From assembly GCA_050950025.1 (NCBI GenBank), contig JBMNGW010000013.1, forward strand, positions 124,001 to 188,000: a stretch of 64,000 bases of DNA. The letters are read 5' to 3'. The position numbers and the translations under genes were made by a program. The DNA is from JBMNGW01 sp050950025 (GTDB lineage: Bacteria; Spirochaetota; Spirochaetia; Sphaerochaetales; Sphaerochaetaceae). Under the pieces are notes generated by a model. It saw only the letters and a program-made list of their open reading frames with translations, searched no databases and was not told the DNA's origin. The first letter of the stretch is position 1; each line of letters starts with the position of its first letter. Of the stretch, positions 16,762-25,057 are shown piece after piece.

Positions 16762-17565
16762 TTACAAAACCAATGCACTTAATCCTGAAGCAAGCAGCAC
16801 CGCAGCTGCATTGCTGATGAAATTGACTGTATCATTGTCTATCCAGCTGATGCCTCGACATAATTCTAAGGTCTTGCCATTGCGTTTTTTGTGTTCTGTC
16901 AGTTGTTTATTTTCAGCATCCCAATAATGAGCTTGAACTGTTGCTCCCAGATAACTGTCAACAAATGAGCCAAAGATGCCGCATCCGCCAATGATGAGGG
17001 CTAAAAAGAAGAATGGAGCGTTATGATAACTGGCGCAGGCGGCAAACCAAGCCAATGCAATGAGCAGGGCACCGACTACGCTGCTTATGGTTCCCAGCAG
17101 CGTAATGCCTCCCGACATCCCTTTAGGAACAATCGTTCCCGTTCTGATAGAAATGGGAGGACTTTTACTCAGAGTTCCCGCCTCCGAAGCAAAGGTGTCG
17201 GCAGTTGCACAGGCAAGTGAGGCACCAAACATCACCAATGCCACTGCCAAGCCGCTAATACCATATAGCAGAGCTGCAACGGCAGCCAGCCCCCCGTTGG
17301 CAAAAACTTGGGCCCAGTCGCGGGGCCCGCTTTTCTTTTGGATCCGTTTTTCACTTTGGTCGGAAAGGAGTTTATTCACATGACCCAAAATGGTGGCAGA
17401 AAGGAAAAAGAGCAATAATACGGCCCAGCCTCCCCAGCCAATACAGTGCAAAATAACAAAGCCAACTACAGTAGCGGCCAAAGCTCCGCTTACCGAAAGA
17501 GCTTTAAGGAGCAAAGCACCCACAGCCAGTACCACATTGATCATCAGAGGCACAATTAGGTTCAT
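16762..17565 (-). CDS. DUF92 membrane protein (VTE6/TMEM19-like)
   Basis: Integral membrane protein, 267 aa with about six to seven helices. It shows the DUF92 pattern: GWGGWAVLLLFFLSATILGH near residue 45, RDWAQVFANGG, CATADTFASEAG (about residues 118-129), TGTIVPKGMSGGITLLGT and GSFVDSYLGATVQ. In plants and cyanobacteria the homologue VTE6 phosphorylates phytyl-phosphate using CTP. The gene is coupled (ATGA) to a dolichol/phytol-kinase-like gene, which supports a two-step isoprenoid-alcohol phosphorylation. The substrate is inferred, not shown. Confidence 0.75.
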   Translation of the reverse strand: MNLIVPLMINVVLAVGALLLKALSVSGALAATVVGFVILHCIGWGGWAVLLLFFLSATILGHVNKLLSDQSEKRIQKKSGPRDWAQVFANGGLAAVAALLYGISGLAVALVMFGASLACATADTFASEAGTLSKSPPISIRTGTIVPKGMSGGITLLGTISSVVGALLIALAWFAACASYHNAPFFFLALIIGGCGIFGSFVDSYLGATVQAHYWDAENKQLTEHKKRNGKTLELCRGISWIDNDTVNFISNAAAVLLASGLSALVL

Positions 17566-18248
17566 CCACTCCCCCAGATAAGAAAAGCAGTCAAAGCCAC
17601 TCCCAGCGGGACAATGATGTTATCCAAGCCCCAAGGAGAGAATATCTCAAGCAACGCACAGACCAGTGCGATACCGATTACCCCCACCACCCAGTACCAA
17701 GAGCCGAGGATGTTCAATTGATACCCGGCCGAAAAGCCGATGGCAATAAGCAGAGTCACTATAAACATGGTTAGCGAACCGATAAGCGTTTTGGCATGGT
17801 ATATCTTTCGCTTGCCCCATCGAGAGCCAATGACGGCAGCCAACCCATCTCCATACCCCATTGCCAATGCTCCGATACCGCACGCATACATCGGTAACAC
17901 GCCTCCAAAGCCCAAAACGATTAGCACAAAGAGAGCAAACGGGTAATAAATAAGACCTAGGTTGCCCTGCCTTTTGTTAAAGCCAATCATCCGGTCGATA
18001 CCGATGGCAACCATAACGCCATTGACGATTGTAAAGAGCAGTGGCCCCAAAAGGGCCATCCAAAAAGAATCGAAGCAGAAGATGAGAAGAAACCACCAAT
18101 TTGCCACACCAATGTGGACAAATTTGCGCAAAGACTCTCCCCGCAAAAGGTTCCTTCGGGTCAGCCAAAAGCCCAGAGCCAAGACAACGCCGATGAAAGC
18201 GAATGAGATAAGCAACCCAATGACGTTCATTGGTTCAATATATGGCAT
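17562..18248 (-). CDS. CTP-dependent polyprenol/phytol kinase-like membrane protein
   Basis: A 228-aa, about seven-helix protein of the dolichol kinase/phytol kinase/CdsA-like group. Hallmarks are RKFVHIGVANWWFL (about residues 41-54), the nucleotide-binding-type motif MGYGDGLAAVIGSRWGKRK (about residues 129-147), and the C-terminal DNIIVPLGVALTAF. Members phosphorylate isoprenoid alcohols with CTP at the cytoplasmic membrane. Partnered with DUF92 by a 4-nt overlap, as in a VTE5-VTE6 pair. The start is uncertain: ATG 18248 and ATG 18230 both lack a clear ribosome-binding site. Confidence 0.7.
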   Translation of the reverse strand: MPYIEPMNVIGLLISFAFIGVVLALGFWLTRRNLLRGESLRKFVHIGVANWWFLLIFCFDSFWMALLGPLLFTIVNGVMVAIGIDRMIGFNKRQGNLGLIYYPFALFVLIVLGFGGVLPMYACGIGALAMGYGDGLAAVIGSRWGKRKIYHAKTLIGSLTMFIVTLLIAIGFSAGYQLNILGSWYWVVGVIGIALVCALLEIFSPWGLDNIIVPLGVALTAFLIWGSG

Positions 18249-18269
18249 AACAAATGAGTTTTCAAGATA

Positions 18270-18299
18270 TTGACAGGTAATAACTTACCGTGTTAGAGT
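18270..18299 (+). promoter_or_regulatory. promoter of the RRM gene with palindrome in the spacer
   Basis: Perfect -35 TTGACA (18270-18275), 18-nt spacer, -10 TAGAGT (18294-18299). The spacer holds the inverted repeat GGTAATAACTTACC (18276-18289), placed where a repressor would block polymerase. Confidence 0.5.
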
Positions 18300-18426
18300 A
18301 ATCTTGCTTTCGTTTTTGAGTTGCAGCTTTTTCTTTTAATCTAGTTTATTTCGAGTCGTTTCCATCGTATTCTGTGACCGGTTAAAGTGATTCAAGCATG
18401 CCGCCAAATGAAGCAATTATTGATTA

Positions 18427-18449
18427 ACAGGGATAAACCCTGTGAAGGA
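18427..18449 (+). promoter_or_regulatory. hairpin abutting the RRM ribosome-binding site
   Basis: ACAGGG-ATAAA-CCCTGT (18427-18443) ends directly before the GAAGGA Shine-Dalgarno sequence (18444-18449) in a leader of about 150 nt. Its position suggests translational or thermal control, or autoregulation by the RNA-binding product. Confidence 0.4.
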
Positions 18450-18455
18450 TGCTTT

Positions 18456-18731
18456 ATGGCAAAAAAAATCTATGTTGGCAACATGAGCTATGCCACCACC
18501 GAAGAAGAACTTCGGGAACTCTTTGCTCAGTACGGTACCGTATTGAGTGCAAACATCATCATCGACCGTGAAACTCATCGCCCCAAAGGGTTCGGTTTCG
18601 TCGAGATGGACGACGACTCCGCTGCAGAGGCTGCAATCTCTCAGCTCGATGGGAAAGAATTTGGCGGACGCAACCTTCGTGTCAACGAAGCTATTGCCAA
18701 ACCCCGCCCGACCCGCAGCTACAACGACTAA
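18456..18731 (+). CDS. small single-domain RRM RNA-binding protein
   Basis: A 91-aa protein made almost entirely of one RNA recognition motif: RNP2 KIYVGNM near the N-terminus and RNP1 KGFGFVEM (about residues 42-49), then a short basic tail (KPRPTRSYND). It binds single-stranded RNA. Bacterial homologues in spirochaetes, cyanobacteria and Bacteroidota are often cold-induced. ATG 18456 is chosen because GAAGGA lies 6 nt upstream and the RRM fold begins at once. A long leader and its own strong terminator make it monocistronic. Confidence 0.92.
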   Translation: MAKKIYVGNMSYATTEEELRELFAQYGTVLSANIIIDRETHRPKGFGFVEMDDDSAAEAAISQLDGKEFGGRNLRVNEAIAKPRPTRSYND

Positions 18732-18751
18732 TAAGTAGACGTACACACCAT

Positions 18752-18782
18752 GACCGCTTCATCTGAAGCGGTCTTTTTTTTT
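18752..18782 (+). terminator. Rho-independent terminator of the RRM gene
   Basis: Perfect 10-bp stem GACCGCTTCA/TGAAGCGGTC (18752-18761, 18764-18773) followed by nine or more T. Confidence 0.93.
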
Positions 18783-20602
18783 CACCAAGCTCCTCCACCA
18801 CCGCCACCAAAACCTCCGCCCGAAAAACCACCTCCGCCAAAAGAGGATCCCCCAAAGCGGGGAGCTGTTGTGCTTCTGGGAGGCAACTTCACTGAAGAAA
18901 GCAGAGAAGAATTGCACCTTCTGAGCATTGAACTTAGGATTAAGGCATCGACCATGGGAGTCGGACCGCTGTACCAAGATGGCGACTCCATCACTAAAGA
19001 GGAGAATTTTTTTGCCCACGTTTCTTCCAATCCCAATACGATGGCAAAAGAGAGGATGTGGTAATAATAAGCTGGATCATCATTGATCATCATTTTTAAG
19101 TGCTCCAGCTCAACAGTTTGGATATACATGCGCAGGCCCAGCACCTCTTCTATCTTTTGCTGTCCATAGGCACTTCGCTTCACCGTTACTGTTGCTAAAA
19201 AAGCGATAGAAACGATACCCACCAGCCCAATAAGGGCAACAAAAAGGGTTTTGCTCATTGCATATAACAGGAAAAAGGTAATACCAAGGAGCAAGAAGAT
19301 AGCTATAAAGAACGCCCCTTTTTTTACTGTTTTGAGCACATGCCACCGTTTTTGCATTACTTTAAACACTGCCAAAAAAGCAGCTGAGCACCCTAAGGCC
19401 ACCAAAGAGGCAACTACTGTTTCTCCCCCCGGATAATTAGCCGTGGCCACATACCCAAAGGCTGCACAAACGAATACTAAAAGAAACGCTGCCAGCGAAG
19501 CCATGTTAGACGCCTTGGTACTTAGCAAAGAACGCCCTTTGCTGTAATAGCGCTCCACGTCACGCTTCAGTTTTTGATAGGAAGAAAAAAACGTCCCTTC
19601 TAACTGTTTGTTTGTCACCACACCATTGTCTCCACACGCGAAAAACTGCCGAAACACCTTTTTTTCATACGGTGGAGCATCTTGAGGCTCAAGACCTCTG
19701 ATAAACGTAAATTTCTTTTTATCCTCAACGATAGTAAGGTTTCCCTTATCGGCCCAGTAGAAAATCATGGCCGTCACATCAGAAGGATCAACAGAGCCGT
19801 CAATGATATACCCCACATCCAAAGGACTCATCCCCTGAGGAGGGAAAAACTGAGGGACTACGATTAAATCCTCATCTTTGCCGTAGCGCCACCACAGCAT
19901 CCAAGCTATTCCCATAAAGAGCGCTACAACCAAAGCAAAGGGAATTTGAGCTTTGCGAGTATAATCGGGACGCTTAGCATAATAGCCTTCAGGCATTTCG
20001 ACTCTAACTGTTAGCGCCTCAGAAGGGGCAATAGCCTTAGCTGTTCCGCTAATGACTGTTTGAGTGGAATCAAGTGACCAAGAAATGCCTTGATCACTGG
20101 TTGAACCCCACACCCCTTTGGTAAACCAAATCTTTTGGGCATCCAGGGCAAACGGAAATGTAATGGAAAAAGAGAACTGTTGAATCGGCTCTTGCCAATC
20201 TTCTCCCACCAGATTGAAATAAAATTCATCATAATCGGGATGGCGATCGCCTCCGATATCATATCGATACCTTAGCTCATACTGCACAATGCCACTGACA
20301 GTCTTATTTGCATCACCGATTCGTATTTCATACGAGTTGCCACGAAATAATTCAAACGGAGCAGAAGCCTGTATCTTTGTAATTCGTGCTCTGATTCCTT
20401 GTTGGCCATAATCAGCGGGAATCGTACGGTAAAAGCCGTGCAAAGGACGATGAAACTCCATCTCAATTGTTTCATTGATATCATAGATTCCTGTTTGGGA
20501 AACCACGATGTCACTTTTCATCGCTAAGATGGAGTAATCGGCTGCCGCAATTAAAAAGGGGGTCAGCAGCAGAAAAACAGACAACCAGAGTTTTTTTTTC
20601 AT
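18782..20602 (-). CDS. DUF2207 membrane protein with Gly-rich C-terminus
   Basis: A 606-aa envelope protein of unknown function. It has an N-terminal signal/anchor (residues 1-20) and an extracytoplasmic DUF2207 beta domain (about 25-215) beginning YSILAMKSDIVVSQTGIYDI and including LHGFYRTIPADYG. A membrane segment follows near residues 220-240, then a cytoplasmic region with MSPLDVGYIIDGSVDPSDV, two hydrophobic hairpins (about 365-415 and 430-470) and a tail rich in Gly/Ser/Phe ending GGGGGAW. The Gly-rich ending is typical of the family. It is translationally coupled to lemA upstream (4-nt overlap), a pairing seen in many bacteria. Confidence 0.85.
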   Translation of the reverse strand: MKKKLWLSVFLLLTPFLIAAADYSILAMKSDIVVSQTGIYDINETIEMEFHRPLHGFYRTIPADYGQQGIRARITKIQASAPFELFRGNSYEIRIGDANKTVSGIVQYELRYRYDIGGDRHPDYDEFYFNLVGEDWQEPIQQFSFSITFPFALDAQKIWFTKGVWGSTSDQGISWSLDSTQTVISGTAKAIAPSEALTVRVEMPEGYYAKRPDYTRKAQIPFALVVALFMGIAWMLWWRYGKDEDLIVVPQFFPPQGMSPLDVGYIIDGSVDPSDVTAMIFYWADKGNLTIVEDKKKFTFIRGLEPQDAPPYEKKVFRQFFACGDNGVVTNKQLEGTFFSSYQKLKRDVERYYSKGRSLLSTKASNMASLAAFLLVFVCAAFGYVATANYPGGETVVASLVALGCSAAFLAVFKVMQKRWHVLKTVKKGAFFIAIFLLLGITFFLLYAMSKTLFVALIGLVGIVSIAFLATVTVKRSAYGQQKIEEVLGLRMYIQTVELEHLKMMINDDPAYYYHILSFAIVLGLEETWAKKFSSLVMESPSWYSGPTPMVDALILSSMLRRCNSSLLSSVKLPPRSTTAPRFGGSSFGGGGFSGGGFGGGGGGAW

Positions 20603-21150
20603 GAGAAAGAGACATCCACTCGGCTACGAGCCTCCTGTTCAACACTCAAATAGGGTAACGCTTTAAAATGGGCAAGGGAGGCGACAATTGAGCTGGGAAT
20701 CACCTGAATGAGGGTGTTCAGCTCCTTAATAATAGCGTTGTAGTATTTTCTGGCTCGCAATAGCTCTTCTTCAATCATCTGCAGCTGTTTTTGTAAATCA
20801 AGAAATCCTTGGTTAGCTTTTAACTCGGGATAGCTTTCACTTAGAGCAAACAATGTTTTCAATGTGGAGGAAAAGGCATTGGAAGCCTCATCTTTTTCTT
20901 CAACGGTAACAGCACTCAGAGCTTTATTACGTGCTTCAATAACGGCAGTAAGCGTTTTTTTCTCATGCGAAGCGTACCCTTTGACCGTTTCCACAAGATT
21001 GGGTACTAAATCATACCGCTTTTTCAAATGGACATCGATGGCTGCTGCAGCCTCTTCGCTTCTGTTTCTTAGACGAATCAACTTGTTATAGGTAGCCACG
21101 CCATACAATAGAATCAGCACCACCAGTGCCACAATAGTTATCCACGACAT
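20599..21150 (-). CDS. lemA: LemA family protein
   Basis: A 183-aa protein with one N-terminal membrane helix (residues 3-20) and a long helical domain facing outward. Motifs are YNKLIRLRNRSEEAAAAIDV, LKKRYDLVPNLVETVKGYA and the central LFALSESYPELKANQGFLDL with LQKQLQMIEEELLRARKYYN. LemA proteins are widespread and their molecular role is unsettled. The overlap with the DUF2207 gene implies the two work together at the cell envelope. Confidence 0.92.
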   Translation of the reverse strand: MSWITIVALVVLILLYGVATYNKLIRLRNRSEEAAAAIDVHLKKRYDLVPNLVETVKGYASHEKKTLTAVIEARNKALSAVTVEEKDEASNAFSSTLKTLFALSESYPELKANQGFLDLQKQLQMIEEELLRARKYYNAIIKELNTLIQVIPSSIVASLAHFKALPYLSVEQEARSRVDVSFS

Positions 21151-21225
21151 ATGAGCCTCCTACGACGATAGTATACCTCTATCCTTTCTCCGTCCAGCAA
21201 TTCCAGCTTGAGTTTACCCCTTCTG

Positions 21226-21260
21226 TGCTGTATATTCATACAGGGAGTAAGCATATATAT
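21226..21260 (+). promoter_or_regulatory. possible ArgR operators upstream of argR
   Basis: Two TATTCA-containing AT-rich half-sites (TGTATATTCATACA at 21229-21242 and ATATATATTCACT at about 21253-21265) resemble ARG boxes (TGAATA on the other strand). Their starts are 25 nt apart, not the usual 21, so autoregulation is only a suggestion. Confidence 0.3.
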
Positions 21261-21278
21261 TCACTACGGGAGCAGAGC

Positions 21279-21749
21279 ATGAAAGATCGACATACACGCT
21301 TATCAGTGGTCAAAGAACTGATTAAGAATAACCGCATTGACAACCAGGACGCACTGTTGGAATTGTTAGCTAAAGAGGGGTTCAAAGTAACCCAAGCTAC
21401 CCTTTCTCGTGATCTAAAAATGTTGAAAGTGGGTAAAATTTCAGACGGTTGGTCGGGCTATTACTATGCTCTACCCGAACACGATTTAATTAGCGAATCG
21501 GAAAAAAGTTATATCCAAGATGTTCGCAGAGGGGTTCTTTCTATTGAATTCAGCCAAAACTTCGGCGTCATCAAAACACGTAGCGGCCATGCCAACAGCG
21601 TCGCTTTAGCTCTTGATGTGCTGGGCCTTCCCGAGATCCTAGGTACTTTGGCAGGAGATGACACTATTTTCATAATTCTGCGTGAAGGGATGACCAAAGA
21701 GGACCTGCTGGAAAGTTTTAAATCGAGAATACCCGAAATAGAAACCTAA
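21279..21749 (+). CDS. argR: arginine repressor ArgR/AhrC
   Basis: Hexameric, arginine-responsive transcription regulator. The 156-aa protein has the N-terminal winged helix (residues 5-70) with DALLELLAKEGFKVTQATLSRD and the C-terminal oligomerisation/arginine-binding domain with HANSVALALDVLGLPEILGT and AGDDTIFIIL, where the GDDT motif contacts arginine. GGGAG 7 nt upstream fixes the start at ATG 21279; an in-frame upstream ATG at 21225 lies before this site. No arginine biosynthesis genes are in the window, so the targets are elsewhere. Confidence 0.92.
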   Translation: MKDRHTRLSVVKELIKNNRIDNQDALLELLAKEGFKVTQATLSRDLKMLKVGKISDGWSGYYYALPEHDLISESEKSYIQDVRRGVLSIEFSQNFGVIKTRSGHANSVALALDVLGLPEILGTLAGDDTIFIILREGMTKEDLLESFKSRIPEIET

Positions 21750-21828
21750 AAGAGCCCTCTTTCTTTTTGCTAAATCGGAAAAATAGAGTAGATTAATCAT
21801 ACCACTTTCTCATAAGGAGCTATCAGTC

Positions 21829-23412
21829 ATGAAATATTCGAATATTGACCACCTTGGTTCATTCAAAAAGCTTAAAACCCTAAAACCGCTTAATCTTCAC
21901 TCCTCTTTGACCAAAAAGCGGGTAAGCAGCTCTTCGATAGAAGCAGGAGCAGACTTAACATATAACTGGGCAGCAATGCCCGTTGGAGATGAACATTTGG
22001 CTGTGCTTCAGCAACTGGCCGATGAGCAGCAGGTTATTGCCAAATACCGAGCCATTTTAAGCGGCCAGATTATGAACACCGGAGAAAACAGGCAAGTTCT
22101 TCACCATCTTAGCCGCGGCAGAGTTTTGGGCTCAGATGCCTTGGTATATGCCGACGGTGAAGAGAAGGGGGAGTTTTATCAACAGGAGCTGAACAAAGTT
22201 GCTCAATTTGCTCTTAACGTACGTAATGCTCAAATTGTCGGTTCTACGGGAAAACCCTTCACCACTGTCGTACAAATCGGTATCGGTGGCAGCGATTTGG
22301 GACCTAGAGCTCTTTATTTGGCTTTGCAAGGCTGGGCCAGCGGACAAAAACGGAAACAGCTCCAGGCTCATTTCATTTCCAATGTCGATCCGGATGACCC
22401 GGCTCAAGTACTTGAGCACCTCGATCTTGAATCGACCCTTTTTATCCTCGTTTCTAAAAGTGGCACAACACAAGAGACCCTTACCAATGCCGATTTTGTG
22501 CGCCAAAGAATGATTCAAAGTGGCATCAAGGACTTGAATCCCGCTTTGCATATGGTGGCGGTCACCAGTAAAACTAGCCCGCTGGCAGCAAGCGACCAAT
22601 TTCTGACCTCCTTTTTTATCGATGATTACATCGGGGGACGCTACTCCTCCACCAGTGCGGTGGGAGCTGTTGTCCTCTCTTTGGCCTATGGATTTGACGT
22701 CTTTGAGCAATTGCTTGATGGCTCTCATCAAGCCGATGTTGCCGCTCTTAACACCGATATTACTACCAATGCTGCCCTCCTTGATGCTTTAATCGGAGTC
22801 TATTTGCGCAATGTCCTTCATCTGCCGACAGTGGCCATTCTTCCCTATTCACAGGCTCTCAGTCGCTTCCCTGCCCACTTACAGCAACTTGATATGGAAA
22901 GCAATGGCAAAAGTGTTAACCGTGATGGACAACCAATCGATTATCAAACAGGTCCGGTGGTTTTTGGTGAACCGGGAACAAACGGACAACACTCCTTTTA
23001 CCAGTTGCTCCATCAGGGAACCGATACGGTTGTGTTGCAGTTCATCGGCTTTTTGCAATCGCAAAGAGGCTCTGATGTCACCACCGACGGCTCAACAAGC
23101 CAAACCAAACTCTTGGCTAATCTGATTGCCCAAATTGTCGCTTTTGCCACAGGCAAAGAAGATGCAAACGGCAACAAACGGTTTTCAGGCAACCGTTACT
23201 CAAGTCTTTTGTTTGCCACACAGCTCAATCCACGTAGTTTGGGAGCCCTCTTAGCCCATTATGAAAACAAAGTGATGTTCCAAGGATTGCTGTGGAACAT
23301 TAACAGCTTTGATCAAGAAGGGGTGCAATTGGGCAAAGTATTGGCAACCAAAGTCCTGCAAGGGGGACAAGGTGACGAAGCCTTAGAAGCGTATATGGAG
23401 TTGCTAGGCTAA
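21829..23412 (+). CDS. pgi: glucose-6-phosphate isomerase
   Basis: Interconverts glucose-6-phosphate and fructose-6-phosphate in the cytoplasm. The 527-aa protein shows the phosphosugar-binding VQIGIGGSDLGPRALYLAL (about residues 146-164), SKSGTTQETLTN, the catalytic GGRYSSTSAVG (about residues 268-278), QQLDMESNGKSVNRDG and the C-terminal SFDQEGVQLGKVLA with the active-site Lys. A sound AAGGAG precedes ATG 21829. An AT-rich promoter (TTGCTA, 16 nt, TAGATT) lies just upstream. The gene converges with pfk, two adjacent glycolytic steps facing each other across a shared 3' region. Confidence 0.95.
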   Translation: MKYSNIDHLGSFKKLKTLKPLNLHSSLTKKRVSSSSIEAGADLTYNWAAMPVGDEHLAVLQQLADEQQVIAKYRAILSGQIMNTGENRQVLHHLSRGRVLGSDALVYADGEEKGEFYQQELNKVAQFALNVRNAQIVGSTGKPFTTVVQIGIGGSDLGPRALYLALQGWASGQKRKQLQAHFISNVDPDDPAQVLEHLDLESTLFILVSKSGTTQETLTNADFVRQRMIQSGIKDLNPALHMVAVTSKTSPLAASDQFLTSFFIDDYIGGRYSSTSAVGAVVLSLAYGFDVFEQLLDGSHQADVAALNTDITTNAALLDALIGVYLRNVLHLPTVAILPYSQALSRFPAHLQQLDMESNGKSVNRDGQPIDYQTGPVVFGEPGTNGQHSFYQLLHQGTDTVVLQFIGFLQSQRGSDVTTDGSTSQTKLLANLIAQIVAFATGKEDANGNKRFSGNRYSSLLFATQLNPRSLGALLAHYENKVMFQGLLWNINSFDQEGVQLGKVLATKVLQGGQGDEALEAYMELLG

Positions 23413-23417
23413 ATGCT

Positions 23418-23458
23418 AAAAAAACCCCCCTGGGGAAAAGGAGGTTAAACCCAGGGGG
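23418..23458 (-). terminator. Rho-independent terminator between pfk and pgi
   Basis: On the minus strand CCCCCTGGG (23458-23450) pairs perfectly with CCCAGGGGG (23434-23426) around a 15-nt loop, followed by seven T (23424-23418). On the plus strand no T run follows, so it acts mainly on the pfk-side transcript. Confidence 0.85.
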
Positions 23459-23534
23459 ACAAAAAGGAGGTTATGAAAAGTCAATCGAATGGATCACAGA
23501 AATTCGGAAGTTTCTGCCCACTCATTTTCCTTTC
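23418..23534 (-). ncRNA. candidate small RNA with two anti-Shine-Dalgarno-like motifs
   Basis: On the minus strand a promoter-like pair TTGATT (23564-23569), 17-nt spacer and TAGATT (23541-23546) predicts a start near 23534. The transcript would run about 115 nt to a strong terminator at 23458-23418. It contains AACCUCCUUUU twice: once single-stranded just before the terminator (about 23462-23472) and once in the terminator loop (about 23436-23446). CCUCCUUU copies the 3' end of 16S rRNA, so the RNA could pair with ribosome-binding sites of target mRNAs. It could equally be the 3' end of the pfk mRNA. This is an inference from sequence alone. Confidence 0.4.
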
Positions 23535-23703
23535 GACTGAAATCTAATGATAAATGAAAAAAGAATCAAGAGGTTGTCATACAATTCCTCTATTTTATGT
23601 CTCATATTTGATACAAGATTAAATATCTTCTTGGCATAGCAGTAATTACACAACTCATTTTTTTATAATCTGTGATGTCCGACAATGGAACAATACCTGT
23701 TTA

Positions 23704-25057
23704 TCATCCATTATTCTCATTTTTCATCGAGACAGGCTGACGTGTATTTTCCAAAACATCGCGCCACAAGCTCCCTTGAATATTCACAAAGTTGCGCTCG
23801 GCAACAGCAATTTTGATAGGAATATGGACAAATTTGTTATTCACTTTGCTAATCAACGTTTGCGTTTTGCCTGCCATAGCAGCATGCACGGCATGCGAAC
23901 CAAGGCGCGAACAGTAAATTGAGTCGTTGGGATTAGCAGCGGCACTGCGAATAATGTAACTGGGATCGATGTATTTAAGACTCATTTCGATCCCCTCTTT
24001 TTTGAAGAACGCAGTAATGTTGTCGCGTAAAAAGACTCCGATGTCAGCAAATTTAATATTTCCTGAAGCATCTCGCTCCCCGATATGGGGGACAAGATTC
24101 TGCCCCGCCCCTTCGGCAACTAAAATTACAGCATGCCCTCGACTGAGCATCCTCTTTTTCAAATGGCCCAACAGCCCATTAGGACCGTCCAAATCAAAAG
24201 GATTCTCAGGAATAAGACAAAAATTGACATCACTCATGGCCAAAGCAGTGTGGGCCGCAATAAAACCCGATTCTCTTCCCATGACTTTAACCAATCCGAT
24301 ACCGTTGATTGAGGCCTTAGCTTCGGTATGAGCCCCTCTAACAGCAGGCACCGCATTGGTAACGGCAGTATCAAAACCAAAGGATGTTTGGATGAAAGAT
24401 AAATCATTGTCAATTGTTTTAGGTACGCCGATGACCGAAATCTTCAGATTCCGCTTTTTCACCTCTTCGCCAATTTCCCAAGCACCTCGAAGAGTTCCAT
24501 CCCCTCCAATGGTAATTAAGACATTGACATTCAATCGCTCCAGAGAATCGACAATTTGTACAACTTTGTCCCCTCCTCCTCGGGAGCTGCCCAAAATAGT
24601 TCCTCCTTTCTCCTGGATGTCATCAACCACATCCGGATCAAGAGGAAGCAGAGGATAAGGGGAGTTTTCCAACAGGCCTCGATACCCAAATTGCACTCCC
24701 GAAATACGTCTGACACCATAGCGATACCAAAAACAGCGCACTACGGCTCTAATAACATTGTTTAGCCCGGGACAAATACCCCCGCAGGTGACAATTGCCG
24801 CATGCACGTGGGCGGGATTGAAATAAATTTTCTCCCGCGGACCGGCAACTTCCACCGTATCATGGTATTCGGGAATCTCTTCCCCTTTTTCGTTAACGGT
24901 GGCATCGATGCCGTAGTAAACGCGTCTGGACTCGTTTACATACTCGGCCAACCCATCTTCGACGATATTGGACATCTTAATGGGAGAGAGGATTTTTGCC
25001 TCCCCCAACACCGGAATGGTAAAATTAAAGCGTTTGTTCCGTTTTTCAATCTCCATG
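23704..25057 (-). CDS. 6-phosphofructokinase (TP0108-like, long type)
   Basis: Phosphorylates fructose-6-phosphate to fructose-1,6-bisphosphate. The 450-aa protein has an N-terminal extension of about 70 residues, then the PFK core: VTCGGICPGLNNVIR, GVQFGYRGL, LGSSRGGGDK, GGDGTLRGA, the catalytic PKTIDND, MGRESGFIAA and a C-terminal sugar-binding part. GGDGT, rather than the GGDDS of pyrophosphate-dependent enzymes, favours ATP as donor. Similar long PFKs occur in spirochaetes. The start is ATG 25057, preceded by AGGAG; longer in-frame readings run into the upstream gene. It overlaps the ModE-like gene by 12 nt. Confidence 0.88.

Noticed and set aside
21225..21278. Longer N-terminus for ArgR starting at 21225
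   Set aside because: The extra 18 codons precede the only good ribosome-binding site and contain the ARG-box-like sequences.
23475..23549. Plus-strand small ORF of 24 codons after an AAGGAGGTT sequence
   Set aside because: The ATG is only two bases from the purine run, there is no coding-like composition, and the purine run is better explained as the complement of the CCUCC motifs in the minus-strand terminator/RNA.
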